DNA of 64,000 bases from an uncultured Anaerolineales bacterium (GCA_937928795.1 CALFWB010000040.1:1-64000); one strand, 5' to 3'; shown: positions 26,184-35,201, numbered from the stretch's first letter. The notes: generated from the sequence alone by a model not told the origin. A program made the numbers and translations.

Positions 26184-27782
26184 ATGGTGATCACAGCCAT
26201 TGGAGGGGTTGCTATATTCTTACTGGGGATGATCCTAATGACCGATGGTCTCAAGGCAATTGCTGGATCGGCCCTAAACCGGGCTTTAAGAAAACTCACA
26301 CGCAACCCTTTTATTGGCTTCTTATTTGGTGCCACCACTACTGCACTGGTTCAATCCTCAAGTGTTGTTACCCTGGCACTTATCGGCTTTGTTGGGGCTG
26401 GCTTATTACCTTTTCCTAACGCTCTTGGTGTCATTTTCGGTTCCAACATTGGCACAACGAGTACAGCTTGGATTGTCTCTCAAATTGGTTTGAAGGTGAA
26501 TATCGGTGTTCTTGCTTTTCCCCTTGTTGGGATGGGCACATTGCTGAAGCTTTTCGGCTCCAAAAAAAGTGATAACATCGGTTCGGTTTTATGTGGCTTC
26601 GGTTTGATTTTCATTGGAATTTCCATACTTCAAGAAGGAATGGCACAAATTGCGACCCAATTTACGCCGCAATCATTCCCCGGTGGCAGCTTTGGTGGTA
26701 ATTTGCTTTTGCTCCTCATTGGGATTGCCATGACAGTTGTCATGCAATCCAGCAGCGCAGCAATGGCAACCACCCTTGCCGCTCTCTACGGTTCTGCCAT
26801 CTCTCTTGAACAAGCTGCAGTTCTGGCGATTGGGCAAAACATCGGGACAACTGCAACAGCGTTGATGGCTTCACTTGGTTCTACTCTTTCCGCTTATCGC
26901 ACTGCTTTAGCACACACTCTCTTTAACGTCATCACCGCCGCCATTGCCCTGCTCCTTCTGCCTACTTTTATAGAGATTATGCAAACTCTAAGAGATGTTT
27001 ATCTCTGGGACCCTACAACCATATTAGCTTCCTTCCATACTGCCTTCAACGGCCTTGGAGTGTTGTTGTTGATGCCTCTTATCTCTCCCTTTACCAAGTT
27101 GATGTACCGCATTCTACCCGACAACGAGCCACCACTTACGCGTCATCTGGATGCGCGCAAAATCCGCATTTATTCAATGGGCGTTGAGGCTGCACGACAA
27201 GCCATCCTCGATGTCGCCAAACTGCTAATTGATTTCGCTAACCGAGCCTTTAGCGGCACACTTAGACCGCGGGTTGCCCTTAATCTTCTCAACACAGCAA
27301 ATTTAGCCTTAGCTGAGACGCGTCGGTTCATTTCGAATGTCAATCCAAATACCTCGAATGAAAAAGATAAAGCTGTCTCGATCTTTCATGCCATGGACCA
27401 CCTTCAACAGCTCTCGGAGGAATTTCGCCTTTACGAACTCACTACAGTTGCCAGGCAGTCAGAATCCGTCAAGGATACCTTTGAGCGGGTTAAGGATGTC
27501 TTCTCGCGTCTTTATCAATATAGGGACAATAATCACTTAGATGAAATCGTCCATTTTTTGAAAGAATTCTCCCTCGAGGTGGCAGACCGCCGCCGAAATC
27601 AAAGACGCCTTGTCTTAGAAGAAACTGCAAGATTATCCATTCATCCCGATAAAGCGCTGATAGAGCTCGAAGCCATGCGCTGGCTTGACAGAGTCACCTA
27701 CCACCTCTGGCGTGCTTATCACCACTTACAGCCCAGTTCCACAAACGGGCAATTAGGCACAGATACAGAAGATATGTTTTAA
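26184..27782 (+). CDS. Na+/phosphate cotransporter family protein with PhoU-like tail
   Basis: 532 residues. Two copies of the family signature with glutamine and serine clusters are visible: TTALVQSSSVVTLALIGFVGAGLL with SNIGTTSTAW, and VVMQSSSAAMATTLAAL with GQNIGTTATALMA. After about residue 320 comes a soluble helical PhoU-like region. ATG 26184 follows AAAAGGAG. It should import phosphate with sodium. It is the second phosphate-uptake system in the window after Pit, with its own regulated promoter. Confidence 0.92.
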   Translation: MVITAIGGVAIFLLGMILMTDGLKAIAGSALNRALRKLTRNPFIGFLFGATTTALVQSSSVVTLALIGFVGAGLLPFPNALGVIFGSNIGTTSTAWIVSQIGLKVNIGVLAFPLVGMGTLLKLFGSKKSDNIGSVLCGFGLIFIGISILQEGMAQIATQFTPQSFPGGSFGGNLLLLLIGIAMTVVMQSSSAAMATTLAALYGSAISLEQAAVLAIGQNIGTTATALMASLGSTLSAYRTALAHTLFNVITAAIALLLLPTFIEIMQTLRDVYLWDPTTILASFHTAFNGLGVLLLMPLISPFTKLMYRILPDNEPPLTRHLDARKIRIYSMGVEAARQAILDVAKLLIDFANRAFSGTLRPRVALNLLNTANLALAETRRFISNVNPNTSNEKDKAVSIFHAMDHLQQLSEEFRLYELTTVARQSESVKDTFERVKDVFSRLYQYRDNNHLDEIVHFLKEFSLEVADRRRNQRRLVLEETARLSIHPDKALIELEAMRWLDRVTYHLWRAYHHLQPSSTNGQLGTDTEDMF

Positions 27783-27854
27783 ACCTTCAGCTCTTTTCAT
27801 AATATTCCGCTAGATATCAAAATGTAATTCCAAATTCACCCTTCGGATAAAAAT

Positions 27855-27884
27855 AAAAGGGCACCTTCGATAGGTACCCTTTTT
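27855..27884. terminator. Bidirectional terminator
   Basis: AAAAGGGCACC and GGTACCCTTTTT pair around TTCGATA, with A-run and T-run on the two sides. It ends the Na/Pi gene and, on the other strand, the phosphonate-type importer operon. Confidence 0.85.
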
Positions 27885-27905
27885 GGGTAATGGATACATG
27901 TTCGC

Positions 27906-29660
27906 TTATCTTCTCCGCCAAGCTTGCGTACGCAGTTCCACACCTCGCGTCGCAAGGTAGAACAAACCGCGAGCCATAAAACCGCTTAAGATGATTAGTA
28001 AGGAGAGGGCCATTGCTTGAGCAGTCTCCCCCGCATCGTCTAGCAACATGACAGAGAGGGAGGCTAATTCCTTGCCTGGCACAAACAGGAACACAACTGC
28101 TGATAAGGTTACCATCGCATTTAGGAAGAAATATGAAGCAATCGAAATAATCGCCGGCAGAGAAACCGGCACCGTTACCCGCCAAAAGGTACGATAAAAG
28201 GGAGACTTAAGTGATTCGCCGATCGCTTCAAATTCCGGGGCGAGCTGCTTCAAGGCTGTCGTCGCAGTCAAAAATGGCACGGTATAGTAGTGAATGATGG
28301 TCGAGATCACCAAAATCGTCATCGTCCCATACAAGAAATTTAAAGGACTGCGCGGGTCGTTGAAGGTGAGAATATACGAAAGCCCTAAAACCATGCCCGG
28401 GATCGCCAATGGCAAAATAGATAGTAAATATAGAACCGAACGGAAGAAGTTAAGCCCTCGACTCTTTTCAATCAAATAAGCGCTAACAAACACAACTAAC
28501 GTTCCAATGGCTGCAGAACCGAGAGCCATCCTTATACTATTCATCATAACCAAAAAGGCTCCTCCTCGATGATGAGCGCCGGCAACGTAGAAAGTGAAAT
28601 TCCGCAAGGTGAATGACAAATCATAAGGCCAATAGCGCGTAAAGGCACCGACAATTACAATCCCATATACACCTAAAATAAAGGTAATTATCAATAAGAT
28701 AAAACCAAACAGACTCCACTGGACAATGGGTGTATGGGGTTTCGGGCCCATCGGAACAATCCCGCTTGAGATCATTGCTACTTGTTTGCGCTGGACAATG
28801 CGGTCAAGAACAAACGCAATCAAGGCCGGTATCAGCAACAAGGCGCTAATCGTTGCGCCCATGGTGAAGTTTTGCTGCCCAATCACCTTGTTGTAGATAT
28901 CGGTTGCTAGCACATCGTAGTTTCCACCAACTACCTTTGGCGCACCAAAATCCGTGATAGCCAGAGTAAAAACCACAAAAGCGGCGCTCATCAACCCATA
29001 TCTTACGCCGGGTAAGGTAATTGTTGTGAACATGCGCCATCCCTTGGTGCGAAGAGACTCGGCTGCCTCATATAGGCGTGCATCTGACAGAGAAAGAGCT
29101 GTCGAGAGGATGATATAAGCATGAGGAAATGCATAAAACACTTCCGACATGACAATCCCAACCGGCCCATATAGCCCAATATTGATCTTGAAAAGGCGGG
29201 TAAAAAAGCCATTGTTCCCAAAAACGTAGATTAATGCCAGCGCTTGGACAAGCGAAGGCATAAATATAGGCAGCAAAGCAATTCCGTGCAGGATTTTCTT
29301 GCCAGGAATCGTTGTGCGGCTTACTCCATAGGCATAAATGAAACACAAGACTACCGTGATCGCCATACTCAAGAAAGAAACGTTGAGACTGTTGAAAAAA
29401 GAGTCGGCTGTTGCAGGGTTGGAGAAATATGTGACATAATTCTCAAAGCCGACAAATTCTCCAGCAGCATTCTGAAAACTGCGCCCTAACATCCGATAGA
29501 GGGGAAAGATCAAAAAAAGAAAGAGCGAGGCAGCAATCAACACAAACAAAGCACGGCGCAGGTAATCTTCTACCCCCAACTTTTGAGTGACAACCCTTTT
29601 CTTTAGCGTGCGAACAGAAGTTATATCAGCAACCGGTTGAGAGGGCAGAGATATATTCAT
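27906..29660 (-). CDS. ABC permease, fused two-domain, 2-aminoethylphosphonate/iron type
   Basis: 584 residues with about 12 membrane segments in two BPD_transp_1 domains fused in one chain. EAA loops are seen as EAAESLRTKGWRMFTTITLPG and EAIGESLKSPFYRTFWRVTVPVSLPA, one per half. This FbpB-like fused layout is shared by ferric iron and putative 2-aminoethylphosphonate importers; the binding protein of this operon points to the latter. Its start overlaps the ATPase stop by 4 bases. Confidence 0.88.
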   Translation of the reverse strand: MNISLPSQPVADITSVRTLKKRVVTQKLGVEDYLRRALFVLIAASLFLFLIFPLYRMLGRSFQNAAGEFVGFENYVTYFSNPATADSFFNSLNVSFLSMAITVVLCFIYAYGVSRTTIPGKKILHGIALLPIFMPSLVQALALIYVFGNNGFFTRLFKINIGLYGPVGIVMSEVFYAFPHAYIILSTALSLSDARLYEAAESLRTKGWRMFTTITLPGVRYGLMSAAFVVFTLAITDFGAPKVVGGNYDVLATDIYNKVIGQQNFTMGATISALLLIPALIAFVLDRIVQRKQVAMISSGIVPMGPKPHTPIVQWSLFGFILLIITFILGVYGIVIVGAFTRYWPYDLSFTLRNFTFYVAGAHHRGGAFLVMMNSIRMALGSAAIGTLVVFVSAYLIEKSRGLNFFRSVLYLLSILPLAIPGMVLGLSYILTFNDPRSPLNFLYGTMTILVISTIIHYYTVPFLTATTALKQLAPEFEAIGESLKSPFYRTFWRVTVPVSLPAIISIASYFFLNAMVTLSAVVFLFVPGKELASLSVMLLDDAGETAQAMALSLLIILSGFMARGLFYLATRGVELRTQAWRRR

Positions 29661-30772
29661 GATACCCTATTCCTTGTTGGATAGACTCGAATAAGTTCAG
29701 GAGGAACATGTAAGTAAAGGGAACTGCCCTGCCTAATTCCCAAGGCCCGCATACGGTTGATCGAGACCTCCGCCACGATCTTACCTCCATCTAAGCCGAG
29801 CAGCGAGAGTGTCAAACGATAAAATGAACCCAAGAACTCCAACTCTTGAACGATCACTGAGAAGATATTTTCGCCCTCTATCTTCTCAGCCCTCAGATTG
29901 ACATCTTCTGGCCGAATAGCGATCAGGACTGGGGTCTCCGTTTCAAATGGTGTGCTGCCATGATACTTAAAGTGGACGCTCCCGCAACGCACGATGGTGT
30001 TACCCCGCTCTGCAACCCCGGAGAGAAAATTCATCATTCCGATAAAATCGGCAACAAAGGGAGTAGCTGGGAAACGGTAAATCTCTTCTGGCGTGCCAAT
30101 CTGCTCAATGGTGCCTTTATTCATGACAACAATCCGATCGGACATCACCAAAGCTTCTTCTTGATCATGGGTTACAAAAATTGTGGTAACACCCAACCGA
30201 TCTTGGAGGTGTTTGATCTCCAGACGAAGCGCGATCCGAACCCGGGCATCCAAAGCCGAGAGTGGTTCATCGAGCAGCAACAGACTAGGTGAAGTGGCAA
30301 GGGCTCTAGCCAATGCAATCCGTTGCTGCTGTCCACCTGATAATTGTGATGGATACTTATGTCCAACATCCGGCAAGCCGATGAGTTGCAATAACTCTTT
30401 TACTCGCTCTTCAATCTCTTTGCGTGGCTTTTTCAAATTGACCAAACCATAGGCGATGTTTTCGGACGCAGTTAGATTTGGAAATAACGCATAAGATTGA
30501 AAGACAATTCCATAATCTCGATCTTTGGGTGGTAAGCGGGAGATGTCTCGCCCTGCCAAGATAATCTCCCCCTGATTTTGTTGCTCAAGCCCGGCAATGA
30601 TCCGCAATAGAGTTGTCTTCCCACAACCACTTGGGCCGAGCAAGGTGATTAACTCACCTTCTTTAACAGAAAACGAGATATCTTTCAATGCCACGACTTC
30701 ATCCCCAAATATTTTGGTGATCTTTCGTATCTCCAAGTAAGGTTTTTCGTTGGCAGTGAATTGTTTTTCCAT
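29657..30772 (-). CDS. ABC ATPase of the 2-aminoethylphosphonate-type importer
   Basis: 371 residues from the preferred start. Walker A LLGPSGCGKTTLL, signature QLSGGQQQRIALARAL, Walker B LLLLDEPLSALDA and the H-loop VTHDQEEAL are intact, followed by a TOBE-type C-terminal domain (about 270-371). ORF-track start 30811 lies inside the loop-and-stem of a perfect hairpin; ATG 30772, opening MEKQFTAN, has AAGGACGAG upstream and is better. It is co-transcribed with the binding protein and permease. Confidence 0.9.
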   Translation of the reverse strand: MEKQFTANEKPYLEIRKITKIFGDEVVALKDISFSVKEGELITLLGPSGCGKTTLLRIIAGLEQQNQGEIILAGRDISRLPPKDRDYGIVFQSYALFPNLTASENIAYGLVNLKKPRKEIEERVKELLQLIGLPDVGHKYPSQLSGGQQQRIALARALATSPSLLLLDEPLSALDARVRIALRLEIKHLQDRLGVTTIFVTHDQEEALVMSDRIVVMNKGTIEQIGTPEEIYRFPATPFVADFIGMMNFLSGVAERGNTIVRCGSVHFKYHGSTPFETETPVLIAIRPEDVNLRAEKIEGENIFSVIVQELEFLGSFYRLTLSLLGLDGGKIVAEVSINRMRALGIRQGSSLYLHVPPELIRVYPTRNRVS

Positions 30773-30786
30773 TTTCTCGTCCTTAG

Positions 30787-30820
30787 AAGCTTCCGACAAG
30801 TAAGAACTCATCGGAAGCTT
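30787..30820 (-). terminator. Intra-operon hairpin between binding protein and ATPase
   Basis: AAGCTTCCGA and TCGGAAGCTT are perfect 10-bp arms with a 14-base loop and no T-run. Such stems often protect the binding-protein mRNA and lower downstream expression. Confidence 0.65.
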
Positions 30821-30846
30821 TGAGTCAGATCAAGGTGTTGAGAGGA

Positions 30847-31908
30847 TTATTGGGTCTCAGCTTTGGCAGAATAAAGCTCTGACCACTTAGTTATGATCGC
30901 CTCCCGGTTATCCGAAGACCATTGAAAATCCATGGGGAATAAGCGATTAGCAATATCGCTGGGAATTCCGGGTGGCGTTGGAAAGCCGGGCTTTGCCAGA
31001 ACACCGAAGAACTCAGCGTAGAGGTTCATCGCTTCATCACTGATTGCCCAATCTAGGAAGCGTTTAGCGCCCTCTTTGTTTTTTGCGCCTTTCATAAGAG
31101 CATTAACTTCCATCTCGTAACCAGAACCTTCGGCTGGTAATACCAACTGAAGGGGAGCACCCGCCGCAATCTGCTTGGCAGCAACGAACTCGAAGGAAAT
31201 ACCGATGGCGTATTCACCGGCTCCTGCCATTTTACAAGGCTTTGAACCAGATTTGGTATAGACTGCCATGTTCTTATCTAATTCCTTGAGATACTCCCAC
31301 CCTTTTGCTTCACCAAGTCCCTGCAGAACGCTAGAAACAAACATGTAGCCGGTCCCAGAGGAGGCTGGGTTAGGCATCACGATCTGCCCTTGATACACAG
31401 GGTTCAGCAAATCCTGCCAGGATTGCGGGATAGGCAAACCCAACTCCTCACTCAGTTTCGTGTTAACACAAAATGCGGTAACATAGGCATCGACACCAAC
31501 CCAATAAGGAGGGGTATTCTTATCTTTAAACTGCGGCAAGATCGACTCCCATCCCTTGGGTGCATAGGGTTCCAACATGCCTTCTTTCTGGAAGATCATC
31601 ATCGAGGTAGCTGCCGTGCCGTAGATCACATCGTTTTGAGGATTGTCTTTCTCGGCTAATAGCCTAGCTGTTAGGTCGCCTGTGGAAAGCCTGAGAATTT
31701 CCAGTTTTAGATCGGGAAGCGCCTTTTCAGCCACGGGCAAATATTTTTCAATCTCATCATTTTCTTTTGCGGTGTAAATGATCACCGTTTTAGTTTCGGC
31801 AGGTTTGGAAGGGCCTGCACAAGCCCCCAAAACAAAGGATAGAGCTATTAGAAGGGTTACCCAAGGAAGCATCTTTGAAATAAACGAGTTAGAAGCAAAT
31901 GTCCTCAT
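30847..31908 (-). CDS. Lipoprotein binding protein, 2-aminoethylphosphonate ABC importer type (PhnS-like)
   Basis: 353 residues from ATG 31908, chosen because AAAAGGAGAAG precedes it and a lipoprotein signal follows directly (hydrophobic stretch ending LGACAG). The mature part has YTAKENDEIEKYLP, VMPNPASSGTGYMF and SGSKPCKMAGAGEYAIGISFE, which I recognise as the pattern of putative 2-aminoethylphosphonate binding proteins rather than ferric-binding FbpA. Tethered to the outer face of the membrane, it feeds the fused permease. No phosphonatase or AEP transaminase is nearby, so the ligand is inferred. Confidence 0.82.
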   Translation of the reverse strand: MRTFASNSFISKMLPWVTLLIALSFVLGACAGPSKPAETKTVIIYTAKENDEIEKYLPVAEKALPDLKLEILRLSTGDLTARLLAEKDNPQNDVIYGTAATSMMIFQKEGMLEPYAPKGWESILPQFKDKNTPPYWVGVDAYVTAFCVNTKLSEELGLPIPQSWQDLLNPVYQGQIVMPNPASSGTGYMFVSSVLQGLGEAKGWEYLKELDKNMAVYTKSGSKPCKMAGAGEYAIGISFEFVAAKQIAAGAPLQLVLPAEGSGYEMEVNALMKGAKNKEGAKRFLDWAISDEAMNLYAEFFGVLAKPGFPTPPGIPSDIANRLFPMDFQWSSDNREAIITKWSELYSAKAETQ

Positions 31909-32043
31909 CTTTCTTCTCCTTTTGAATTGATGATTTGATTTGGATTGATATTGAGCAGAAATGAAAGTGGGGGGTGGATCCAAGTTTGCGGAAATACGCA
32001 ATAAGGCACCTCCTTCCATGGGCAATTGCGCCAATCGGGTTGC

Positions 32044-32069
32044 TTGTCCAATATATTCAATATGGACAA
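32044..32069. promoter_or_regulatory. Palindrome in the binding-protein leader
   Basis: TTGTCCA and TGGACAA are perfect 7-bp arms 12 bases apart, about 45-70 bases into the predicted mRNA leader. It could be an operator or an RNA stem. Confidence 0.45.
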
Positions 32070-32086
32070 TTTTTGCATATTTCAGA

Positions 32087-32148
32087 TTATTAACTTCGTT
32101 AATGTTCATTAATAACTCTATTATACTAGATTTTTTTCAAGAATGAAA
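32087..32148 (-). promoter_or_regulatory. Promoter and operator of the phosphonate-type importer operon
   Basis: On the minus strand TATAAT lies at 32125-32120, with a weak TTTCAT 17 bases upstream. TTATTAA/TTAATAA (32087/32109) is a perfect inverted repeat overlapping the start of transcription, the classical place for a repressor. The resulting leader is about 205 bases. Confidence 0.5.
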
Positions 32149-32194
32149 ACCATGGCGTCGGTTTGTGTAGAACTTTTCAGAAGTTTAATGTTAG

Positions 32195-32298
32195 CCTGAG
32201 TTCAGGATAAGTTTGCCTCATTAGCGTGCCACTTCGAGCGAAGCAAGAAGTCTTTAGATTTCTCCTCGCTGCGCTCGTCGAAATGACCTAAACTCAGG
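32195..32298. repeat. TCATTTCGA-family palindromic repeat, copy 3
   Basis: Ends CCTGAGTTCAGG and AACTCAGG are inverted. It contains ATTTCTCCTCGCTGCGCTCGTCGAAATGAC and TCGAGCGAAGC. The surrounding 32149-32502 spacer shows nothing else. Confidence 0.6.
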
Positions 32299-32502
32299 TT
32301 GAATGAAAACTAACTCAGTTGTCCGAAGGGAGTACAGGCTACGTACTGTAAGGCGAATCCCTGGTTTGTGCGTGACAATTTATCGGCCTTTCTTCACGAA
32401 CACCAGCGATTAGGTTGGGATTTCCGTCTAACTTTAGAATTGCAGATTCCAAGGGGACTTGACGGTACAACCGATTGTACCTCAACGGATCTTCCCACGC
32501 AG

Positions 32503-33294
32503 TTAGTATAGCGCTTTGTACATTCCTCCATCGACTGTTAACATGACACCGGTAATGTAAGAAGCGAGGGGAGAGAGAAGGAATACGACCGCATTGGCAA
32601 GTTCCTCGGCTGTCCCCATCCGTCCGAAGACGCTTTGTTGGGCTTGTTTTTCAATCTCTTCCTCGACGCTGGTCTTGTTGGCCTGGGCTCGACTTTCCAT
32701 GAGGGTCATTACCCTTTCGGTCTCAATCCAAGCTGGTAAGACGGAATTGAAGCGAATGCCTAGCGCACCATATTCTTGGGATAAGCTCTTGGTCAAGCCT
32801 AATACGCCAGCTCTTAACGTGTTGGAGAGGATCAGATTGGGAATGGGTTGCTTGGCAGAGTAGGAGGTGAACGTGACAACCGAAGCCGCTTTGGATTGGC
32901 GCAAAGCAGGTAAGGCGGCGCGGATCAAGCGCACATGCATCATCAAACAAAGCTCGAACGCGCTTTGCCACAGGGTGTCATCGATCTCCTCAAACTTGGC
33001 TGGAGGAGGTCCACCGGCATTCGTGGTCAAGAGATCCAGCCCTCCCAAGCCATCAATTGCCCTTTGGACGACCTCTTCAGCGCTTTCTTTCTTAGTTACA
33101 TCGCCTGGGAGTGTGAGGGGCTTGACACCCGTCAGAGCCTCAATTTTTGAAGCTGCCTCCATGAGGTTTTGCGGGTTGCGGCTATTTATCGCTAAATTGA
33201 CGCCTTCAGCGGCAAGTTTTTGAGCTGTGGCAAAACCTAAGCCACGGCTGGCACCGCAAACCAGTGCACACAAACCTTTGAGTTTCAAGTCCAT
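32503..33294 (-). CDS. SDR-family NAD(P)-dependent oxidoreductase
   Basis: 263 residues, a classical short-chain dehydrogenase. Cofactor motif CGASRGLGFATAQKL (TGxxxGxG type), NNAG replaced by TTNAGGPPP at about residue 90, and a C-terminal GRMGTAEELANAVVFLLSPLASYITGVMLTVDGG. The expected catalytic YxxxK is not standard: the segment reads SYSAKQPIPNLILSNTLRAG, with Ser149-Tyr-Ser-Ala-Lys providing a Y-x-x-K-like spacing shifted by one and no Tyr-x-x-x-Lys, as in a known divergent SDR subgroup. Substrate unknown. It follows DUF503 by 12 bases. Confidence 0.85.
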   Translation of the reverse strand: MDLKLKGLCALVCGASRGLGFATAQKLAAEGVNLAINSRNPQNLMEAASKIEALTGVKPLTLPGDVTKKESAEEVVQRAIDGLGGLDLLTTNAGGPPPAKFEEIDDTLWQSAFELCLMMHVRLIRAALPALRQSKAASVVTFTSYSAKQPIPNLILSNTLRAGVLGLTKSLSQEYGALGIRFNSVLPAWIETERVMTLMESRAQANKTSVEEEIEKQAQQSVFGRMGTAEELANAVVFLLSPLASYITGVMLTVDGGMYKALY

Positions 33295-33306
33295 ATTTTC
33301 CTCCGA

Positions 33307-33591
33307 TTATAGGAATTCATAGGTATCATTAAGCACTGTTACATCCGGCCAGCAGCGTTCGATCCAATCCGTAACGGCTTGAAGAGATCGCTGGCTGTGA
33401 TCTTGATGGTTGCTGACCGTGGCAATCACTAATAAAGAATCTTGCCAAGCATCTTGGAAATCCATTTCGGCGACGGAGATGTTGAATTCTTTTCTCAAGC
33501 GGGCAATGAGCGGTTTCAGTCGGCTGCGTTTCTCTTTTAAAGATCGACAACCTGGAATCTGAAGATGAAGGGTTAGAACTCCAACAGCCAT
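33307..33591 (-). CDS. DUF503 protein
   Basis: 94 residues, the full family length: VGVLTLHLQIPGCRSLKEKRS at the start and FNISVAEMDFQDAWQ in the middle are diagnostic. Function unknown; it is a small conserved bacterial protein often next to ribosome-binding factor genes, which are not here. First gene of a two-gene operon with the SDR. Confidence 0.9.
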   Translation of the reverse strand: MAVGVLTLHLQIPGCRSLKEKRSRLKPLIARLRKEFNISVAEMDFQDAWQDSLLVIATVSNHQDHSQRSLQAVTDWIERCWPDVTVLNDTYEFL

Positions 33592-33637
33592 AAAGAGAGC
33601 TTAACACCCGGCAAAGAGAATTCTCCAACTTTAGCAA

Positions 33638-33644
33638 GTATAAT
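33638..33644. promoter_or_regulatory. Overlapping divergent -10 elements
   Basis: The sequence AGTATAAT reads TATAAT on the plus strand (toward DUF4230) and TATACT on the minus strand (toward DUF503). The plus -10 ends 7 bases before the DUF4230 ATG, which lacks a Shine-Dalgarno, so that mRNA is probably leaderless. Confidence 0.5.
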
Positions 33645-33651
33645 AAGAACT

Positions 33652-34329
33652 ATGGAAAATCGCAATAACTTACCTTTTTACGTATTTGGCATTCTAACCG
33701 TTGGCGTATTGTTGCTGATCGGATTTGTCCTAATAAACACGGTCGAGCGGGGATTGCGCCAAGCACAATCTGCCATTCGGCCGCTTTCGGATCTAACCCA
33801 AAATGTCGGTACCCAAGTGGCTCAAGTGCTTAACCCAACGCCGACCATCATTCCTGATCCAGTGACGATCATCCATTCGGTGCGCTCTTTGGCGCGCCTA
33901 GAGACGATCCAGTATTCGGTTGAGAAAGTGATTACAGCCGAAAGCGGTCAAGGGGCGTTTGGTTTCCTTTTTGGAGACCGCTTATTGTTGGTGGCGCATG
34001 GGATTGTGATCGCCGGCGTGGATTTGGAGAAGTTAAGCCCGCAGGATTTGCGCCTTGAGAATGGCGTTTTGGTTGTGCGCTTGCCAGAAGCGGAAATCTT
34101 TATTGCGACACTGGATAATGCTAAGTCTTATGTTTATGATCGCGAAACTGGCTTGTTTACCAAGGGCAATATCCAACTGGAGACCGAAGCTCGCCGGGCT
34201 GCCGAGGAGGAAATTCGCAAGGCTGCTTTAGAGGATGGCATTCTTGAACAGGCAAACCGCAATGCCCAAGCTTACCTCCTCCGCCTGTTCTTGCAATTGG
34301 GATATCGGGATGTGATCTTCGAGCAGTAG
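33652..34329 (+). CDS. DUF4230 membrane-anchored protein
   Basis: 225 residues. One N-terminal membrane segment (about 9-29), a linker rich in Pro/Thr, then a DUF4230 domain: LARLETIQYSVEKVI, GDRLLLVAHGIVIAGVDL and LPEAEIFIATLDNAKSYVYDRETG. The C-terminal helix is highly charged. Function unknown. It probably faces outside with a single anchor. It ends 5 bases from the convergent lipoate ligase gene. Confidence 0.87.
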   Translation: MENRNNLPFYVFGILTVGVLLLIGFVLINTVERGLRQAQSAIRPLSDLTQNVGTQVAQVLNPTPTIIPDPVTIIHSVRSLARLETIQYSVEKVITAESGQGAFGFLFGDRLLLVAHGIVIAGVDLEKLSPQDLRLENGVLVVRLPEAEIFIATLDNAKSYVYDRETGLFTKGNIQLETEARRAAEEEIRKAALEDGILEQANRNAQAYLLRLFLQLGYRDVIFEQ

Positions 34330-34334
34330 CGGTT

Positions 34335-35201
34335 TTATAGGCGGTGATTCCAACTGAGGCTGGTATATTTTTCATGGTAAAGCTCTTCGGCACGAGCCAT
34401 TTCAAAACCGCTCAGATCGGCTTGGATGAAGCGCAGGTCAAGAACGAGTTCAAAAGCTTGAATGAACGCACTGGCGGCTTGTTGCCAGCTTATCCTCTCA
34501 CCGCGAGCTTCTTCGGCGGTGATGGCGCGTTGGCACAAGCGTTCTTTAGCTTCTTGTCGGGCTTTTTCATCGGAAAACGTTAAGACTTGAAGGATGCGCG
34601 TGAGGTCTCCATAGAGGGGAAAAGAGCCGTGTTGTAAAACGCCTTCTTTGCGTCTGGCTTGGGCACTGCCGATAATCTTCTTGCCCCGCACGAGGATTTC
34701 ATAATTCGAGGGTACTTCGAAACAGACTGGGTTGATTGGAGCTGAGGAATTTAGGGGTTGGTTGGAAGATTCGCTAGGAGGTTGGATTCTTGAAGGATTT
34801 GCAGCCGTCAAGAGTTTAGCTTGGGCTGAAATGTTGAGCAATTCAAGAGCTTTTAACAAGGCTTGTGAAAGGCGTTGATAACTTTCCAGAACTCCGCCTT
34901 GAAGATGCGGTTCATGATGGGGTCCGATGACAGCATAGGTTAGCTCGTCAGTGTGAAGGATGGCTCGTCCACCGGTAGGCCGACGGACAAGGTCCCACCC
35001 ATTGGAAAACAAGGCGACCAAATCGACTTCTGCGATGGACTGCGCATAGCCCAAAGAAAGGCAAGGCGGATCCCAAGCATAAAGGCGCAAGGTGGGCGGT
35101 ACGAGTTCCTTTCCAATTGCTTCTAGGATTGCCTCATCTACGGCCATGTTCCACGCGCCGCGCGCTGGGGGAGTGATAACCAGTCGCCAGGAAATCTGCA
35201 T
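34335..35201 (-). CDS. Lipoate-protein ligase / octanoyltransferase family (LplA/LipM-like)
   Basis: 288 residues of the BPL/LplA fold. The signature RRPTGGRAILHTDELTYAVIGP near residue 75 holds the acyl-adenylate or thioester binding RRxxGGxxxxH motif, and the later GSAQARRKEGVLQHGSFPLYGD matches with the Lys and GS motif before. It attaches lipoyl or octanoyl groups to E2 or GcvH proteins. Choice between ligase and transferase cannot be made here. A 30-residue low-complexity insert (Ser/Asn/Pro) sits around 140-165. Confidence 0.83.
   Translation of the reverse strand: MQISWRLVITPPARGAWNMAVDEAILEAIGKELVPPTLRLYAWDPPCLSLGYAQSIAEVDLVALFSNGWDLVRRPTGGRAILHTDELTYAVIGPHHEPHLQGGVLESYQRLSQALLKALELLNISAQAKLLTAANPSRIQPPSESSNQPLNSSAPINPVCFEVPSNYEILVRGKKIIGSAQARRKEGVLQHGSFPLYGDLTRILQVLTFSDEKARQEAKERLCQRAITAEEARGERISWQQAASAFIQAFELVLDLRFIQADLSGFEMARAEELYHEKYTSLSWNHRL

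Noticed and set aside
30847-31908. Ferric iron (FbpA-type) binding protein
   Set aside because: Fused permease and ATPase would fit, but the binding protein motifs NPASSGTG and GSKPCKMAGAGEYAIGISFE match the 2-aminoethylphosphonate-type family, and the iron-ligand tyrosines of FbpA are not evident.
31909-32109. Upstream extension of the binding protein frame (67 residues)
   Set aside because: The extension covers the operators and leader, and a lipoprotein signal with its own ribosome site begins at 31908. An AAGGAGGT in the extension before a TTG was noted but is not in a position to give a proper signal peptide.
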